Shown: positions 10,745-22,963 of the stretch, piece after piece | How the letters are laid out: each line of letters opens with the position of its first letter | Numbering within the stretch: position 1 is the stretch's first letter | DNA from: Entrophospora sp. SA101 | Taxonomy: Eukaryota; Glomeromycota; Glomeromycetes; Entrophosporales; Entrophosporaceae | DNA length: 64,000 nt | Direction: 5' to 3' | Assembly: GCA_958430865.1 (NCBI GenBank) | Contig: CAUDNR010002458.1 | Span: forward strand, 1,523-65,522 | The notes under the pieces: model-generated | The model's input: the letters and a program-made list of their open reading frames with translations, nothing else | Databases searched by the model: none | Told to the model about the DNA's origin: nothing | Made by a program: the position numbers and the translations under genes

Positions 10745-12548
10745 ATTATCAATATAAAAGATTAATGTAAAGTTTTTTAGTTGTGTGTGTATTTGAAAAA
10801 ATTAAAGAAAAAGAATTTTAATTTTATGTACTAATGAACATGCGGAAATTAAATAGACATCTGTTGTTACACCACGATCTAATTTATAGACGTTACACTC
10901 ACTATAATGCCACGTTTTAAATTATTATTACAAGTGGTGGTGCGACGCTTTTTTGCCTTTTTTTGTCTCATTTGAATAATTTCCCGTTTTATAAATTTAT
11001 ATTTCATAGGTTTACCGATTGTAATGCCGAAATTATATCCGATTTCTTTAATCTAATTATTTTGTGTTCATTCATAAAAAGAATATTGAAACTGCCACAA
11101 TTTTCCAAAAAGAATAACCATACATCTCTAGTTTGTAATAATTTTGAGCAAGAGATTGGATATTTTACTTTATCAGCACCACCAAAAAATTATATAATGA
11201 AGTTTGTTGAAAAACACATAAAAATAACAGCTGTACACTTCACTTGGGAATATTGAAATCAACAGCTAGACATTAAATCATTTGTTAAAGGATTTGGATA
11301 GAGGGGGATCAGATTAATTTTTTATTTGCTAGAAATTTGTAGTGATATAAATATTGATTTTAATAAAGATTGATTGTTGGGAGTAGACCCCCGGCATTAA
11401 TGAATGATAATAACGTAGCATATGAAACCAGGAGAATTCCAACAAAAGAACTTTACCGCTTGGCAGACAGAATATAATCAAGCAGCAACAACACAAAGAT
11501 TAAATTGGAAGAAAGAAGAAGGCCAGGCGTTAATTATTGAAAATAATGCACCATCACCAAAGACCTCCGTATTGCTTGACAATTATGTCCCTCACATTCT
11601 CTCAAAACCATATTACTCTGACCAATTTTTATGATGAAGTTACGATTTAAAATTTATCATAGAAGGCAAAGAGCGATTGCAAAATGGGTTGGACAGTTCA
11701 TCAAAAGTGAAAATATACTACATCGCCACCACCAAATCACTATCACAACCAATAATGCAGTTCTTATCTCCAATGCAATTCCTGCAGCCAATACAATCAC
11801 CATCATTGTCATTATCTCCAATACAATCATTACAATTACTGCAATTGCCGCCAGCCAAAAAATCGTTGCATTTGGTAATGTAATGTTTAATGTTTGCATG
11901 AAGGGGAAACGAGCAGGCGTGTGTAGAATTTTTTTTAAGGAACTTTGCCGCTTGGAACATCTTGGTCGTCATGTAGCTTTGAAGATATCCACCCGAATTT
12001 AGAACTCCAAAATTTGTTCAAAGTGTAACATGTTAACATTAGAACATATGAAAGATTGATTGTAGGAAGGCTTAGCAGTCCTCTGCATCCTCTGCATCCT
12101 GCAAAAAATTGTGACACAGTATAAATTCTTCTCTAGAAATATTCATTTCATTGTGACTTTAACAAGTAGAATGAATCAATATTCATTCATTCCATTTAAA
12201 AATGATAACGTTTTACAAAATTCCTTTTAAACCCATTCATTTCATTATTAAGCAATGATTTTCCTTGATGTTGATTGGTCAGATGCATTAAATGGGAAAT
12301 ATAATTGTGCAAGTTTTTTTTACTCTTTATTCTTGCAACTTTTTGCTTTCCAAGTTTCTTTTATAATAATTATTATTGTTGTTGTACTAAATATTGAATG
12401 ATTTAATTATATTTGTATATTTCTTAAAATATTATTTTTCCTTTCAATGTAAAAAATATACATGATATAAAACAAATACACTATTTTTAATAATTGTAAT
12501 AATTATAATTATATAATATATTGTTTTTTATAATAAATAATAATAAAG
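10745..12548. other. Intergenic region between divergent mob2 and exonuclease genes
   Basis: This 1.8-kb segment holds the presumed promoters of both neighbours. Open stretches at 10963-11256 and 11422-11634 have no recognised domain. Overlapping frames at 11631-12002 arise from a low-complexity CAATNCAAT-like tract. Imperfect CATTCATT repeats lie at 12143-12245. No supportable gene. Confidence 0.5.
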
Positions 12549-14340
12549 ATGACTTATTACAATAGAGGTACTTTAAACCCGAGGAGTATCATTAAAAGTT
12601 TAGACGAATCTGGAATACCAAAAGTTTCTGAAAATCCGCCTGTTTATCAATTGGGAGAAATGAGGCATGGTAAATATATTTATCTTTATGTTTATGTTTT
12701 AGCAAAAGATGGCAATAATTATTATAATAAATGCGCACAATTTCCATCAGTTATACCTATTTAATTCATCCATTTATTCATCAATCATTAACTAATTAAT
12801 TTATTTACTTTAGCTGAAAAATGTTTTTACATATTAAAAAGATATCGTTATTGGAATCCTGGTTATGTAGGTTTTGACACAGAGACAACAGTGTTCAGAC
12901 AAAAAGATCGTCGGCTAGTTTCAATGATACAATTGGCAACGCGCGATTTCTGTTTTCTATTTCAAGTATATAGAATCACAGGAGGTCATTCCGACTACTT
13001 TCCAAGACAATTAAAGAATTTTCTTTGTGATGGGAGAATATTAAAGGTCGGTGTTAATGCTACAGGCGATAGTAATTGGTTGAGAGATTCGTATGATTTC
13101 GAGTGCAACGGTTTGGTAGATTTGGAGAAAATGGCTCACAGGAAAGGATATTCAGCGAATTCGTTGTCAGAATTGACAAGGATGTTTGCTGATCCTGGCC
13201 TTGTGCTAGAAAAATCAAAAAAAAAACTTTTTAATTATAATTTTGATCATCAGTATTTGACTTCAGAGTTGATCATATACGCTTCGGCGGATGCCTTTGC
13301 TGGATTTCAGATTTATGAGAATTTGTTAAAAGATAATTTGAACGAGGAATATTTAAATTACGAAAAGTTCAATCCTAAATCAACGGAAGAAGAGGATGTT
13401 GAATGTTATGAACTTTTGAACAAGGAATTGATTAGAGGCGATGTAATGAATATTTTTATTTATTTGCATTGCTATTATGCTAAGTTGTTTATAACGTGAA
13501 AAATAAAATTTGTTTAAATGGATTTACGATAATTTTTATTTATAGGAATATAGAAAACATGTTATAATACAAATACTCGAAAAGAGATATGACAGGTGGG
13601 CCAAAACCAAACCAAAAACAGATGATCGATATCTTGCAGCCCTTGATGCATTTGACAGATTTATTGAAAATAAGTTGATTATCAAAGTAGATGAAAATGG
13701 CGATGAAGACGATAGGGATAGCGAAACTGATGATTCTGAAGAATCAAATTTCTATGACGAAGATTATTCAAATAATAACAATAATAGTGGTAACAAAAAG
13801 AGGAACGAAAAAAAAACCAAGAAAAATAAAGTAACTGTGAATCGAAATATAAAATATAAACTCCCAGGAACTTCCATTTCAGATTTGTTTTCAAGTAGTT
13901 ATTTTTTCGAATATTGTAATGGAAAAGGATTAACACAAGAAGAATCTGATTTGTTAAAGAAAGTATGGAAATTCGTTTTATTAAAAGACATACATAAAGA
14001 TTCACTAGCTCGTGTATATATGAACAATAGTAAAAAACAATTAGCAGCGGCTGCTGCTGCTGCCGCTGCCGCTGCTTCTTCTTCCTCCTCTCCCTCTACC
14101 TCTACCGATTATCGTTATCATCCAACAATAAACATGAAATCTATCAAAGGGACGATCGATTCAATGACACGCAAAGGTGTATTTGTTTATGGAGAAAAAT
14201 ACGGTTTTGTCATAATAAATCAGATTTGGTTAAAAGATTTTGAAAAAAGTTATGAGAATTTTATTGAAAGTGAGAAAGCACTATCGGAAAGTTGTATTAT
14301 TGTTGATGAGAATAATCAGCAGGAGAAAGATTCAGCCTAA
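12549..14340 (+). CDS. WRN-like 3'-5' exonuclease domain protein (514 aa, three exons)
   Basis: Exons 12549-12669, 12814-13442 and 13546-14340 join in phase (introns of 144 and 103 bp, GT-AG). The product has a DEDDy 3'-5' exonuclease fold at about residues 30-215. Motif I FDTET gives D62 and E64, motif II VNATGDSNWL gives D126, and motif III YASAD gives Y196 and D200. The Y-x3-D spacing and overall order match RNase D/WRN exonucleases, which remove nucleotides from DNA or RNA 3' ends with two metal ions. There is no RecQ helicase, so it resembles stand-alone WRN-exo proteins. The C-terminal half is unrelated: an acidic Asp/Glu/Asn-rich tract, a run of 12 alanines followed by serines (coded at about 14044-14090), and a conserved-looking GTIDSMTRKGVFVYGEKYG segment. 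All catalytic residues are present. Its function in this organism is inferred. Confidence 0.9.
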
Positions 14341-14397
14341 ATTAATTGAAGCAAATAAACTGGTAAATTTTAATTAAAAATAAAATATGTGTATGTA

Positions 14398-14401
<4 letters not shown>

Positions 14402-14431
<30 letters not shown>
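14402..14431. repeat. (AT)n microsatellite
   Basis: A perfect AT dinucleotide run lies in the 3' flank shared by the convergent exonuclease and Asn-rich genes. A second long run is at about 17430-17460 and a third at 19493-19511. Confidence 0.9.
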
Positions 14432-14438
<7 letters not shown>

Positions 14439-14683
14439 AATAATAATAATATAATAACTATTAATAAATCTATGATTTGTGTGATTAATTAATTAATGAA
14501 TTTTTAAAAAAAAAAAAAAAAAAAAACAGGGGAAAGGAAGGATTTGAAGAAAAAAATTTGATTGCAAAAATATATACAATGATTTAAAAAAAAATTTGAA
14601 AATAAAAAAAAAATAATTTATAATAATATTAACTAAATAAGTATAAACAATAATAGCTAAATAATAATATTTATCTATTTTTT

Positions 14684-15629
14684 TTAATATCTATTACGTA
14701 ATCTATCTGATGGACGTGGGATTGTTGATCTTCCGGATTGTAAAGGTGGTGGTGCATTAGAAGATCGCTTTAAGTTTACCGAATTGAAAAAATAAAAGTT
14801 AATATCAATCAATCAACGAATAAATAATAATTAATCATAATATTTTTCTGGATAAAATACCCTCGACATATTATTATTATTATTTAATAATCCTCTTCCA
14901 TATGGAATATGATGATCTATATAAGGGGGAGGAACAGGATGGTAGTCATTTCTATGATAATAAGAATATTGATCATCTCTTGTTCTTCCCTAAAAAATCA
15001 AATCAAATAAGACTTATATTTCAATAATTATATTATACATATTTTAATATATATATATTTACTATCATCATATTTCCAGAATTTGAATTTGAGTTTGAAC
15101 TTGTTGAAGATGAGGAAGAAGAAATATGTGGTGATGATTGTAAAGATTGACCATAATAATAATTATTATTGCTACTATTATTAAAGCTATTATTATTGTT
15201 ATTATTACTAAAGTAATTATTATTGTTATTACTGTTATTATTATTATTGTTATGATATACTGAATCATAATACATTCCATTCGATGTGGATAAACCACGA
15301 ACTCTTTTATTAAAAGGCGGTGAAGATTGTTCTTTATAACGTCTATTACCAATATATATTTGACTTTGAAAAGGTATTATTTCCCCATCTGAATTTGAAA
15401 TTTTGAAAAAAAGATTTAATATTTTTGAGATTAATTGTTTTTTATTCTTGAATAATTAAACATTTACCTTTTTTTAATTCATCATTATTATTGTAGATAT
15501 TGTTGTTTTTTAATGTAGACATTTTCCTATATTATTAAATCAAAAAAAAGTTATGCGATTTTTTCGGAAATTGTTTCAAAAATCCATAAAAAATAAATCC
15601 TTACATTATATTATTATTATTGTTATTAC

Positions 15630-15669
<40 letters not shown>

Positions 15670-16542
15670 GGTGGTAGTAGTAGCAATAGTTTCTTGTGTA
15701 GATTCTTCAGAAACTGTCTCACGTAATTTTTGAAACAAACTTTTCTTTAAAGTTGTCAATTCTTTAATCTTTGCAATAATAAACCCTTCATCATCATCAT
15801 CATTATTATTGTTTTCTTCGTTCAGTATTATTATTGAATCTTTTCCATTGTGATCTTTAATTGTTGTAGTAACTGGTTTATTAAACTTGTCAACATTTTC
15901 ATCTGATTTTTTATTTTCTTGATTTCTAGGGTCTTCCATCTCATTATCAATATCCTTGCTACTATCAGTCATACTATTACTAAAATTATTATTACTATTA
16001 GCATTATTAACACTACTACTATTATTGTTATTATTATTACTCATATTTTTATTATTTTTATTAAAAGATGATGATAATACTTCAATTAAATCTTCTTCTT
16101 CATTAGAAATATTATCATTATTAGAAGTCGATAAAGAACCATCTTCATCATCCATTATAACTTCATTTAAAATATCATTATCCCCACTGTTATCATCATT
16201 CAACAAAGATCCTTTATCATCATCATGTTCATTATTATTACTACTAACATATTCACCTTCTTCTTCTTCTGATGATAAATGTCCTCTTTTATTTTTATTA
16301 TCATTATTGTCATTAACATTATTATTATTTGAATGCCCATTTATTAATCTATGATGATGATTATGATCATGACCTCCAGCATTATTATTATTATTAATGT
16401 TGTTATTATTATGATTGTTATGATTATTGTTACTTGTTCGCCTTTTTGATAATACTTTATGAGCTATGGCTTTTATTATATGTTCAGGAGCTGGATCTCT
16501 AACTGAGAAAACAACATTTTTCAATATTCGATTGTCGTCCAT
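14684..16542 (-). CDS. Asparagine-rich low-complexity protein (511 aa, five exons)
   Basis: Exons 16542-15605, 15526-15468, 15388-15063, 14989-14861 and 14767-14684 join in phase with GT-AG introns. The first donor (GTAAGG) lies within the last codons before an in-frame stop, so reading exon 1 alone would wrongly end the protein at 313 aa. The N-terminus (about residues 1-36, MDDNRILKN through VLSKRR) is the most complex part. The rest is dominated by Asn runs coded by AAT/AAC, His/Asn patches, and acidic Asp/Glu-Ser tracts. A segment PFNKRVRGLSTSNG in exon 3, Tyr/Pro-rich exon 4 (HPVPPPYIDHH) and a basic SGRSTIPRPSDRLRNRY tail complete it. No domain is recognised. The composition suggests a disordered, possibly condensate-prone nuclear or regulatory protein. 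That is inference only. Confidence 0.75.
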
Positions 16543-17429
16543 TACCTTTATTATTGTTGTTGTTATATATTATTATTAATAATAACTTTTATATTTAAAA
16601 ATGATTTCTAATAATTTTATTTTCGAAAGTAAAAAAAAAATACCTTGCTTTAATATCCTGTTTATAAGTGTCGTTGCAACGACAATAGACATTGTCAAAA
16701 AAGTTTGGAGAAAAAATATATATATATGGTATTTTGGGTAATGATAGGACGTTATTATTAATAATTTTTGTGCACTCTTTGATTGACACACATTAATATT
16801 AATAATCACACTAAATATTCTAAAAAGAATTTAATATATTTATATATATTTATTATTATTTTTTCTCTCTTTCTCCACACGAATTTCACATACTCTCTAA
16901 TCTCTCAACCTTGTTTTTCTACTATTGACCTACCTTAGATCTATTATTTTCATAATATCATCCGTTTTCCTTTTAGCAACAGAAGATGACATTTCTTGAT
17001 CTATTTCAATTTTATTATCAGCCAATAGGTACAAATGATCAAAAAAGTTGATTACCAGACAGACACTTGATGTGGCTGCCATCATCATTAATATCTTTTT
17101 GTACCGCGCAACTCATCTACAGAGCCATATTCATTTCATCAATCCTTTTATGGTTTTATTATCGAAGGCTTTTGTCGTTGGTGCCACACAAACGTTTAGG
17201 AGTCTATCCACGAGTCCAGTTGTCGTGCCCAACGACATCCAAACCAACTCGTCAGATTGTGGTTATCATGAATTTTAAGATTCATCTACAATTTCCATAC
17301 GAATAAATTTTGGTTTATTAATTTTGGTTTTTTTCAATTTGACGTTAACTAAATATACGAGTCTGTTAATAAATATACATGACTTAAAATTAGTCAATGG
17401 ATTAAAATTTTATTTGAAATAAAACAAAA

Positions 17430-17464
<35 letters not shown>

Positions 17465-17990
17465 CAATAACATGCCCCCACTCATAAAACTCATTCGTTA
17501 TATCCTCGGCAGTTTCGTATTTAGCCGATTCTTATCAGTCAATGTATATAAATCGATAACCAGGCCCTTGATAGATACAAGTTTAGATTTGTTGAGCGCA
17601 AGAAAATATTGTGGTTTTACAAGTCAAAAAATTCTTAATTATATATACGTGACAATGTTAAATTCTCAACGTTTTATCAATAATAATTTTAATAATAACA
17701 ATAAGAAGTCGATTCTATTATGTTTTGTTCAATTTTTATTTAAATGGTCAGATGAAAAGATTGTTTTCGCTCCAAAAAATCCAAGACAATTTTTATAAAA
17801 ATATGATGAATCAAGAAAGACCAATCAAAAATATGTAAATATATTAATATATATATTTCTCACCTGATTACATCATTTTAAATTAATAATCATAAAAGTA
17901 CGTGTAATAATCAATTTTGTGATTTTTTATATTAAATTTATCCAAGGGTTTCTTTACCCTGTGCGAAACAATGAATTACTATTTTCATTA
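16543..17990. other. Unresolved region with coding-like segments on both strands
   Basis: Plus-strand frames at 16987-17306 (a hydrophobic stretch LIYRAIFISSILLWFYY) and 17472-17798 look partly coding but carry stops or odd frames. On the minus strand, a stretch at about 17088-16937 reads NFFDHLYLLADNKIEIDQEM and ends at a good donor (GTAGGT). I could not assemble a convincing exon chain on either strand and recognise no family. It could be one decayed or multi-exon minus-strand gene, or a small membrane protein on the plus strand. The first 400 bp probably include the promoter of the Asn-rich gene. Confidence 0.3.
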
Positions 17991-18092
17991 TTATTAAAAA
18001 AAATGGTACTTTGTACAATCGCTAGTAAATAATATATTTCCATAAACATGAACAAACAAACAAAAACACATCAAATTATCCTCATTTCTATA

Positions 18093-18273
18093 CAGTGAAC
18101 CCTCCCTAAGTGCACCCTCCCTAAATGCACGCACTATGTATACCCTCCATAAATGCACGGCCCATCTCATCCCCAAGCTTATAGAGAGCTTATAAAATCA
18201 CCCTCCATAAATGCACACTCACAAGAAATAGCACTATGTTCCCGAGGGGGGTGCACTTATAGAGGGTTCACTG
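18093..18273. mobile_element. 181-bp TA-flanked MITE (CAGTGAACCCTC family)
   Basis: The terminal inverted repeats CAGTGAACCCTC and GAGGGTTCACTG are flanked by TA on both sides, as for Tc1/mariner-class elements. The interior is built from repeated CCCTCCATAAATGCAC-like units. A second, inverted copy is at 21148-21345. Confidence 0.85.
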
Positions 18274-19019
18274 TATAAAAATGCAGATCTTTCACTGAAG
18301 CCATTATGATCACGTTATTTATGAGATTATGTGTGACCTAAAATTTTCTGTTATCCCCCACCCCCAAAATATTAGCTAATATATGTCGGTGCCCTTAGGA
18401 TTGAAGTAATTATATTACATTAACATTTTTCAAAATGACTTTGCGAACTTTATTTTGACATACATTAGGATGAATCACAGCAGAGTAGTAATGAAGAATC
18501 ACAAGAGTACCAGTATTTGGATGATGATCCTACATCAGATTGTGAATTACCTAATGAATTGTCTGAGGTAATTAACTTTTGCTTCATTCTGTGTAATAAT
18601 TGTATTTACTCTATCCAATTTTCTAGGAAATTAATGGTTTGAATGCCAATGAATTGTCAATTCGAAATACTTTGCTTGAAATTCTCCATCAATATCAATC
18701 CAAGGATGTTGAATCAGACAAAATACTAATTAGTTTGAACTTCATAAATGGGATAATAGATATAACAAATGTTAATGTGAAGAAAATAGTACAATCAAAA
18801 TTGAGTGAATTGAATGAAGGACAACAATGGTTTGATCAAGTTCTCAATAAAAAAACTTGGACTCCAACTTCTGAGTTTATCAATTATTGTAATCAGTTCA
18901 CAGATGATATGTGTAATCATATAGAATTCACCACTTTGGTGCGTAAGTCTTTTGTCATAGGGCGTTTCGATCCCTTTGTTCACAAAGGACATTGTACATA
19001 CTTAATAATGAAAACCTAA

Positions 19020-20084
19020 ACAAAAAACCTATAAAAAAATTTTTTTATTATTATGTGGAATTTTAAACAATCAAGAAAACAAAAAATAATATTGCAATTT
19101 TTAATCAAACTTATTTTTTTTATTAAAATATCATTTTATATGATATTATTATGAAATTTTGCATAAATATTCATTAAAACCTGAGCTACATATTGATATA
19201 AATTTTGTGTTTATTTATTATGTGGATTTTTGTGTATAACTTATCTTTATTAATCAAATTATTTTTATTGCTCAGTTGACCCAAATATTTAGCAACATTA
19301 GTAAATTAGCAATTAGTAAGCTAGTAATACAGAAAATAGGATTAATAAGCATATTTTATTAGACAAAATATTGTAAAAGTCATGTTATTTGTAATACCTC
19401 AAGAGGTATAAAAAGGCTTGGTTTTAGACCAAGTGAAAATAATGTGGATTGTGTTAATAACATTCATAATAATCTATAACAATTAAATAATTATATATAT
19501 ATATATATATCCCCCCCTCCTGTTGTTAATAATTAAATAAACACATTTTACCTTATTACGAATTTTTACATAGTTAACAGGAAAAGCCATTGTGAATTGT
19601 TCCATGGCCCTCTCTGATGATTAGTGGTCTGGCCACTAATCATTAGTTAGGAACCCCCTAGTTTGATTGTTCTATGCTGCCTGTAGGGACGCCTCAAGTG
19701 GTATATTTGTAAATATTTCTTGTATGTATTCTTTTATTTTATTATCTTAGGCTAATGCCAACATTACTTACCATTAGTACTGTAGAGTAGGAACTGCGCA
19801 GTATAGAGTATTTTGGGAAGGCTTCTAGCTGTGTGCAAAGATGGAGGAGGCCTTGGGAATCGGGAACCCTTAGTTATGTGCAAAGGTGGGGAGATTTATA
19901 TATTGGACTTTTATATGTATTTTATCTTATTTTTATTGGACACATCATGAGCTGTATTTTACATGCTCACAACATGATATTGTTCAAGAAATAATGAAAT
20001 TTTTGTAAGTATTTTTGCTTATGAAATTACAGTCTCATTCTTCAAATGGTTGCTAATACCAATAATCAATAATAGTTCAGTGCA
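19020..20084. other. Insert-like segment splitting the 18.5-21.1 kb gene; possible solo LTR
   Basis: Non-coding DNA separates the two halves of the broken gene. It contains a TATA-like GAGGTATAAAAAGGCTTGG at about 19401-19419. It also has an inverted repeat, GATTAGTGG/CCACTAATC, at about 19619-19641, and a purine-rich unit with an internal near-repeat TGTGCAAAG at 19830-19890. The promoter-like piece within an insertion suggests LTR sequence, but I could not define TG...CA ends or a target duplication. Confidence 0.3.
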
Positions 20085-20632
20085 TTTGGAAGCACCAAGT
20101 AACATAAATTCAAATGCATGGAAACTGGAAAGAACTTATGCAGTTGATACAATTATATATGTCATAAATAGACTTTTCAGGATGCATCAAGACGTTCTGG
20201 ATGGAAATTGGTAAATGCCAATTGTAAGTTTCTAATAGTTTGAGTTATATTTGTTGGTTAATTCTCTTTTTTTATTAATTCAAAATAGAAATATCGACTG
20301 CTGATACAAAATCCCATAAATTTGATGGTGTTTGGAAAGCTTTCCAAATAAAAAAGAATAGTCAGTCAATAATAATAATCGAGTTTTCATTTGGCCAATA
20401 TGCCCCAATGGACAAAGATGCTGAAGATAAAGTGAAGTTGTGTCACAACACTAAATGAATTTTAAATAAGTTGTTTGATAAAGTCCCATGCAAGGATGCA
20501 CAAGTTTACACCATTCAAAGCATTAGTGAGTATCACCATAAAATATTAGTTAATAAAAAGATTCATGATTATTTAACATTTTTTTTTTTCATATAAGATG
20601 GAATGATTAATATAAAATATATTGTACAGCTA

Positions 20633-20751
20633 TACATGAAGTCAAAATGTTTCGACTTGAGGCAACTACATAGTAAAAATCAGTTTTGACCTTATTTCGA
20701 CCCTATTTCGACCAGGTCTGCAACTGGTTGAAATAGTTTTGACTTCATGTA
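20633..20751. mobile_element. 119-bp TA-flanked MITE
   Basis: The ends TACATGAAGTCAAAA and TTTTGACTTCATGTA are exact inverted repeats with TA on both sides (20631-20632, 20752-20753). The interior repeats TATTTCGACC. It lies inside the broken gene at 18.5-21.1 kb. Confidence 0.75.
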
Positions 20752-21147
20752 TAGGTATGTCCTCCCATTCAACATACTTGTATGACGAGTTTGTAAGCTT
20801 TAAAACACCTACTACTTTCAATGATATGGGGCAATTACTAAGGATGTGGCAACTCTTATGGATTTTCAGGTAATGAAGTGATGATAAATATTTATTGATG
20901 CTCTTTGGATGAAATTGATGGTAATTTGTTTTCATATCATAGATGGATGTCTTGTAGACTGTCAAGTTGATGAATAAGAAAATAAAATTGCCAAAGACAA
21001 TAAGGTATACAAATCTAAAGTGATAATTACACCAGAGAAAAAGAAAGTCATAAAGGAAATCACACATTCATATCCTGAATCACCTTCTCTTGGAACACCA
21101 AGTTCATCATTGATTTAGATAGATTTAATTCAACTTATTTAGATGTA

Positions 21148-21345
21148 TAGTGAACCCTCTATAAGTGCACCCCCCTCAGGAACATAGTGCTATTTCTTGT
21201 GAGCGTGCATTTATGGAGGGTGTGCATTTATGGAGGGTGATTTTATAAGCTCTCTATAAGCTTGGGGATGAGATGGGCCATGCATTTATGGAGGGTATAC
21301 ATAGTGCATGCATTTATGGAGGGTGCACTTAGGGAGGGTTCACTG
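21148..21345. mobile_element. 198-bp MITE, inverted copy of the 18093 family
   Basis: This copy runs in the opposite orientation to the one at 18093-18273. One terminus has a C-to-T change (TAGTGAACCCTC) and the other is intact. TA flanks at 21146-21147 and 21346-21347. It carries extra GCATTTATGGAGGGT units relative to the first copy. Confidence 0.85.
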
Positions 21346-21348
21346 TAT

Positions 21349-22369
21349 CATGTAGTTCAGTCAGGGATATTTCCATATCTGGATTCAACTCTAGAATAGT
21401 CTGCTGATTAATTCATTATATGTTACAAACGAATTCACAGGATACTTCTTGTTATATCTATGTTACACTTTCTAAAAATAAATCGGTTTATTAATAATTG
21501 AAAGAAATACTATTAAACTTGCTCTTTCATAATCTGTAATAATCTGTAATAATCTGTTGATTTGTTCAAAGTACGTTTTATACTAAAATTAGAAATTTAT
21601 GACTAGAATTTAATTTTTATTGGTTTTTAGATCATTATGTTTGTATTGTTTGCATCTTCATGCAAACAAATATCCTGACTCCATGTTGGTGCAAATCTTA
21701 TTATTAAGTATATTCAGAATCACCATTACTATATTTATTCATGTAAATTAATTTGTTAATAACAATATACTTTTATTTAGGCTTTATTATTTATTTATTT
21801 TAAGGATACCGACTGCAACTTTGATGGTTGTAACCACCTTTACATCATATACAAATGATTGTAACACCTAGTCGTAACTGCCTTTGCAACAACTTTGTTG
21901 GATTGCAGCATGGAGCTAAAGTAGTTCGGTATGGAAATGTAAGCATAAAACTCCAAATAAATTATTTTGTATTATTTACAATGGTGGCTATTGATTTCAA
22001 TATAATTAATCGTTATTTATTTTTACTATATGGATTTTGTATGTATCCTTTATTTATTATTTAATAGAATTGGCAAGGAAATTCATATGGTATTATTTAA
22101 ATTTTAAAATGAAGTATTTTGTGGAAACTTAGTAAATTATTTAATAATGGAATAAAAATTATTATTAATATAATAATATGCTATATATTAGTTAAATAGC
22201 ATCTCTGACATTGCTTGATCTTGGGTAAACTTCTAAAAAAGTTAAAAATGAACATATTATATAATCTTGTAAATTATATGATCAATTAATAAAGCTCCCG
22301 CCATGTTTTTCTTGTTTTTCTTTTCCTTTAACATTAAAGATTATTTTTTTTTTTATTCAACGAAAAGAT
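21349..22369. other. Gene-less stretch
   Basis: No supportable coding region. A brief frame at 21855-22064 has no recognised motif. There are short direct repeats of TAATCTG at about 21532-21558. Confidence 0.5.
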
Positions 22370-22791
22370 CTGCACAGAATTTAGCCAATTAGAATTTCTT
22401 TTCATAACGTCGATCATTATAGGGTATTATCCCTGGTTGAATTTAGCCAATCAGAATTTCTTCTAGAATTTTTCAACTATCGATCATTATGGTATTTAGT
22501 ATTTCCATCTATGGAAATATCCCTGACTGTAGTTATCCACAAAAAATATCTGCAATCGCCAAATCGATTTCTAAATTCATCTGCACAGAATTTAGCCAAT
22601 TAGAATTTCTTTTCATAACGTCGATCATTATAGGGTATTATCCCTGGTTGAATTTAGCCAATCAGAATTTCTTCTAGAATTTTTCAACTATCGATCATTA
22701 TGGTATTTAGTATTTCCATCTATGGAAATATCCCTGACTGTAGTTATCCACAAAAAATATCTGCAATCGCCAAATCGATTTCTAAATTCAT
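22370..22791. repeat. Perfect 211-bp tandem duplication
   Basis: Units 22370-22580 and 22581-22791 read identically base for base where compared. Each unit contains two degenerate sub-units (GAATTTAGCCAAT followed by CGATCATTAT) and ends with TAGTTATCCACAAAAAATAT, which is also a terminus of the next element. Confidence 0.95.
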
Positions 22792-22963
22792 GCCAGCACT
22801 GTTTAAGTTAATTAAGGAGGAGTGTCTAGCTGAGCATTGAACTCTGCCATGCCAGGGTTGTTTATATTCAGTTAAGGATAAGGATAACACGCACCCAACC
22901 CACCAATAAAATTGGATATTCTGAGGTTTCACGAAATTTGCGGATATTTTTTGTGGATAACTA
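22741..22963. mobile_element. 223-bp element with 27-bp terminal inverted repeats
   Basis: The left end TAGTTATCCACAAAAAATAT and right end ATATTTTTTGTGGATAACTA are inverted with two mismatches further in. No clear target duplication. The left terminus falls in the second unit of the 211-bp tandem repeat, and the right end is repeated at 23435-23582, so the element has been partly amplified. Confidence 0.6.

Larger units (their letters stand above)
18470..21118 (+). pseudogene. Broken lineage-type gene, possible restriction-nuclease-like fold
   Basis: The first piece is an acidic exon at 18470-18567 (QYLDDDPTSDCELPNE) that splices in phase to an open frame from 18628 to 19019, ending LIMKT. 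A second set begins near 20085 (PSNINSNAWKLERTYAVD, then VINRLFRMHQD). It continues after an intron-like gap as HKFDGVWKAFQIKK, SIIIIEFSFGQ and KVKLCHNTK, then an in-frame stop, ILNKLFDKVP, and a last bit near 20940-21118. The D-G-V...I-I-E-F-S pattern is reminiscent of PD-(D/E)xK nuclease-like domains in expanded fungal families. Stops, frame changes, about 1 kb of foreign-looking DNA in the middle and a MITE show it is dead. The family is inferred, not verified. Confidence 0.4.

Noticed and set aside
11657..11972. Several overlapping frames on both strands, including Cys/Asn-rich and Ile/Val-rich peptides
   Set aside because: All arise from one CAATNCAAT-like low-complexity tract.
15956..16354. 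132-codon Leu/Ser-rich open frame on the plus strand
   Set aside because: It is the antisense of the AAT/AAC-repeat exon of the Asn-rich gene; the composition is dictated by the repeats.
20666..21067. 133-codon minus-strand frame
   Set aside because: Opposes the coding pieces of the broken gene and crosses a MITE; no recognisable motif.
22370..22791. CRISPR-like array
   Set aside because: Only two adjoining identical units with no spacers, in a eukaryotic genome.
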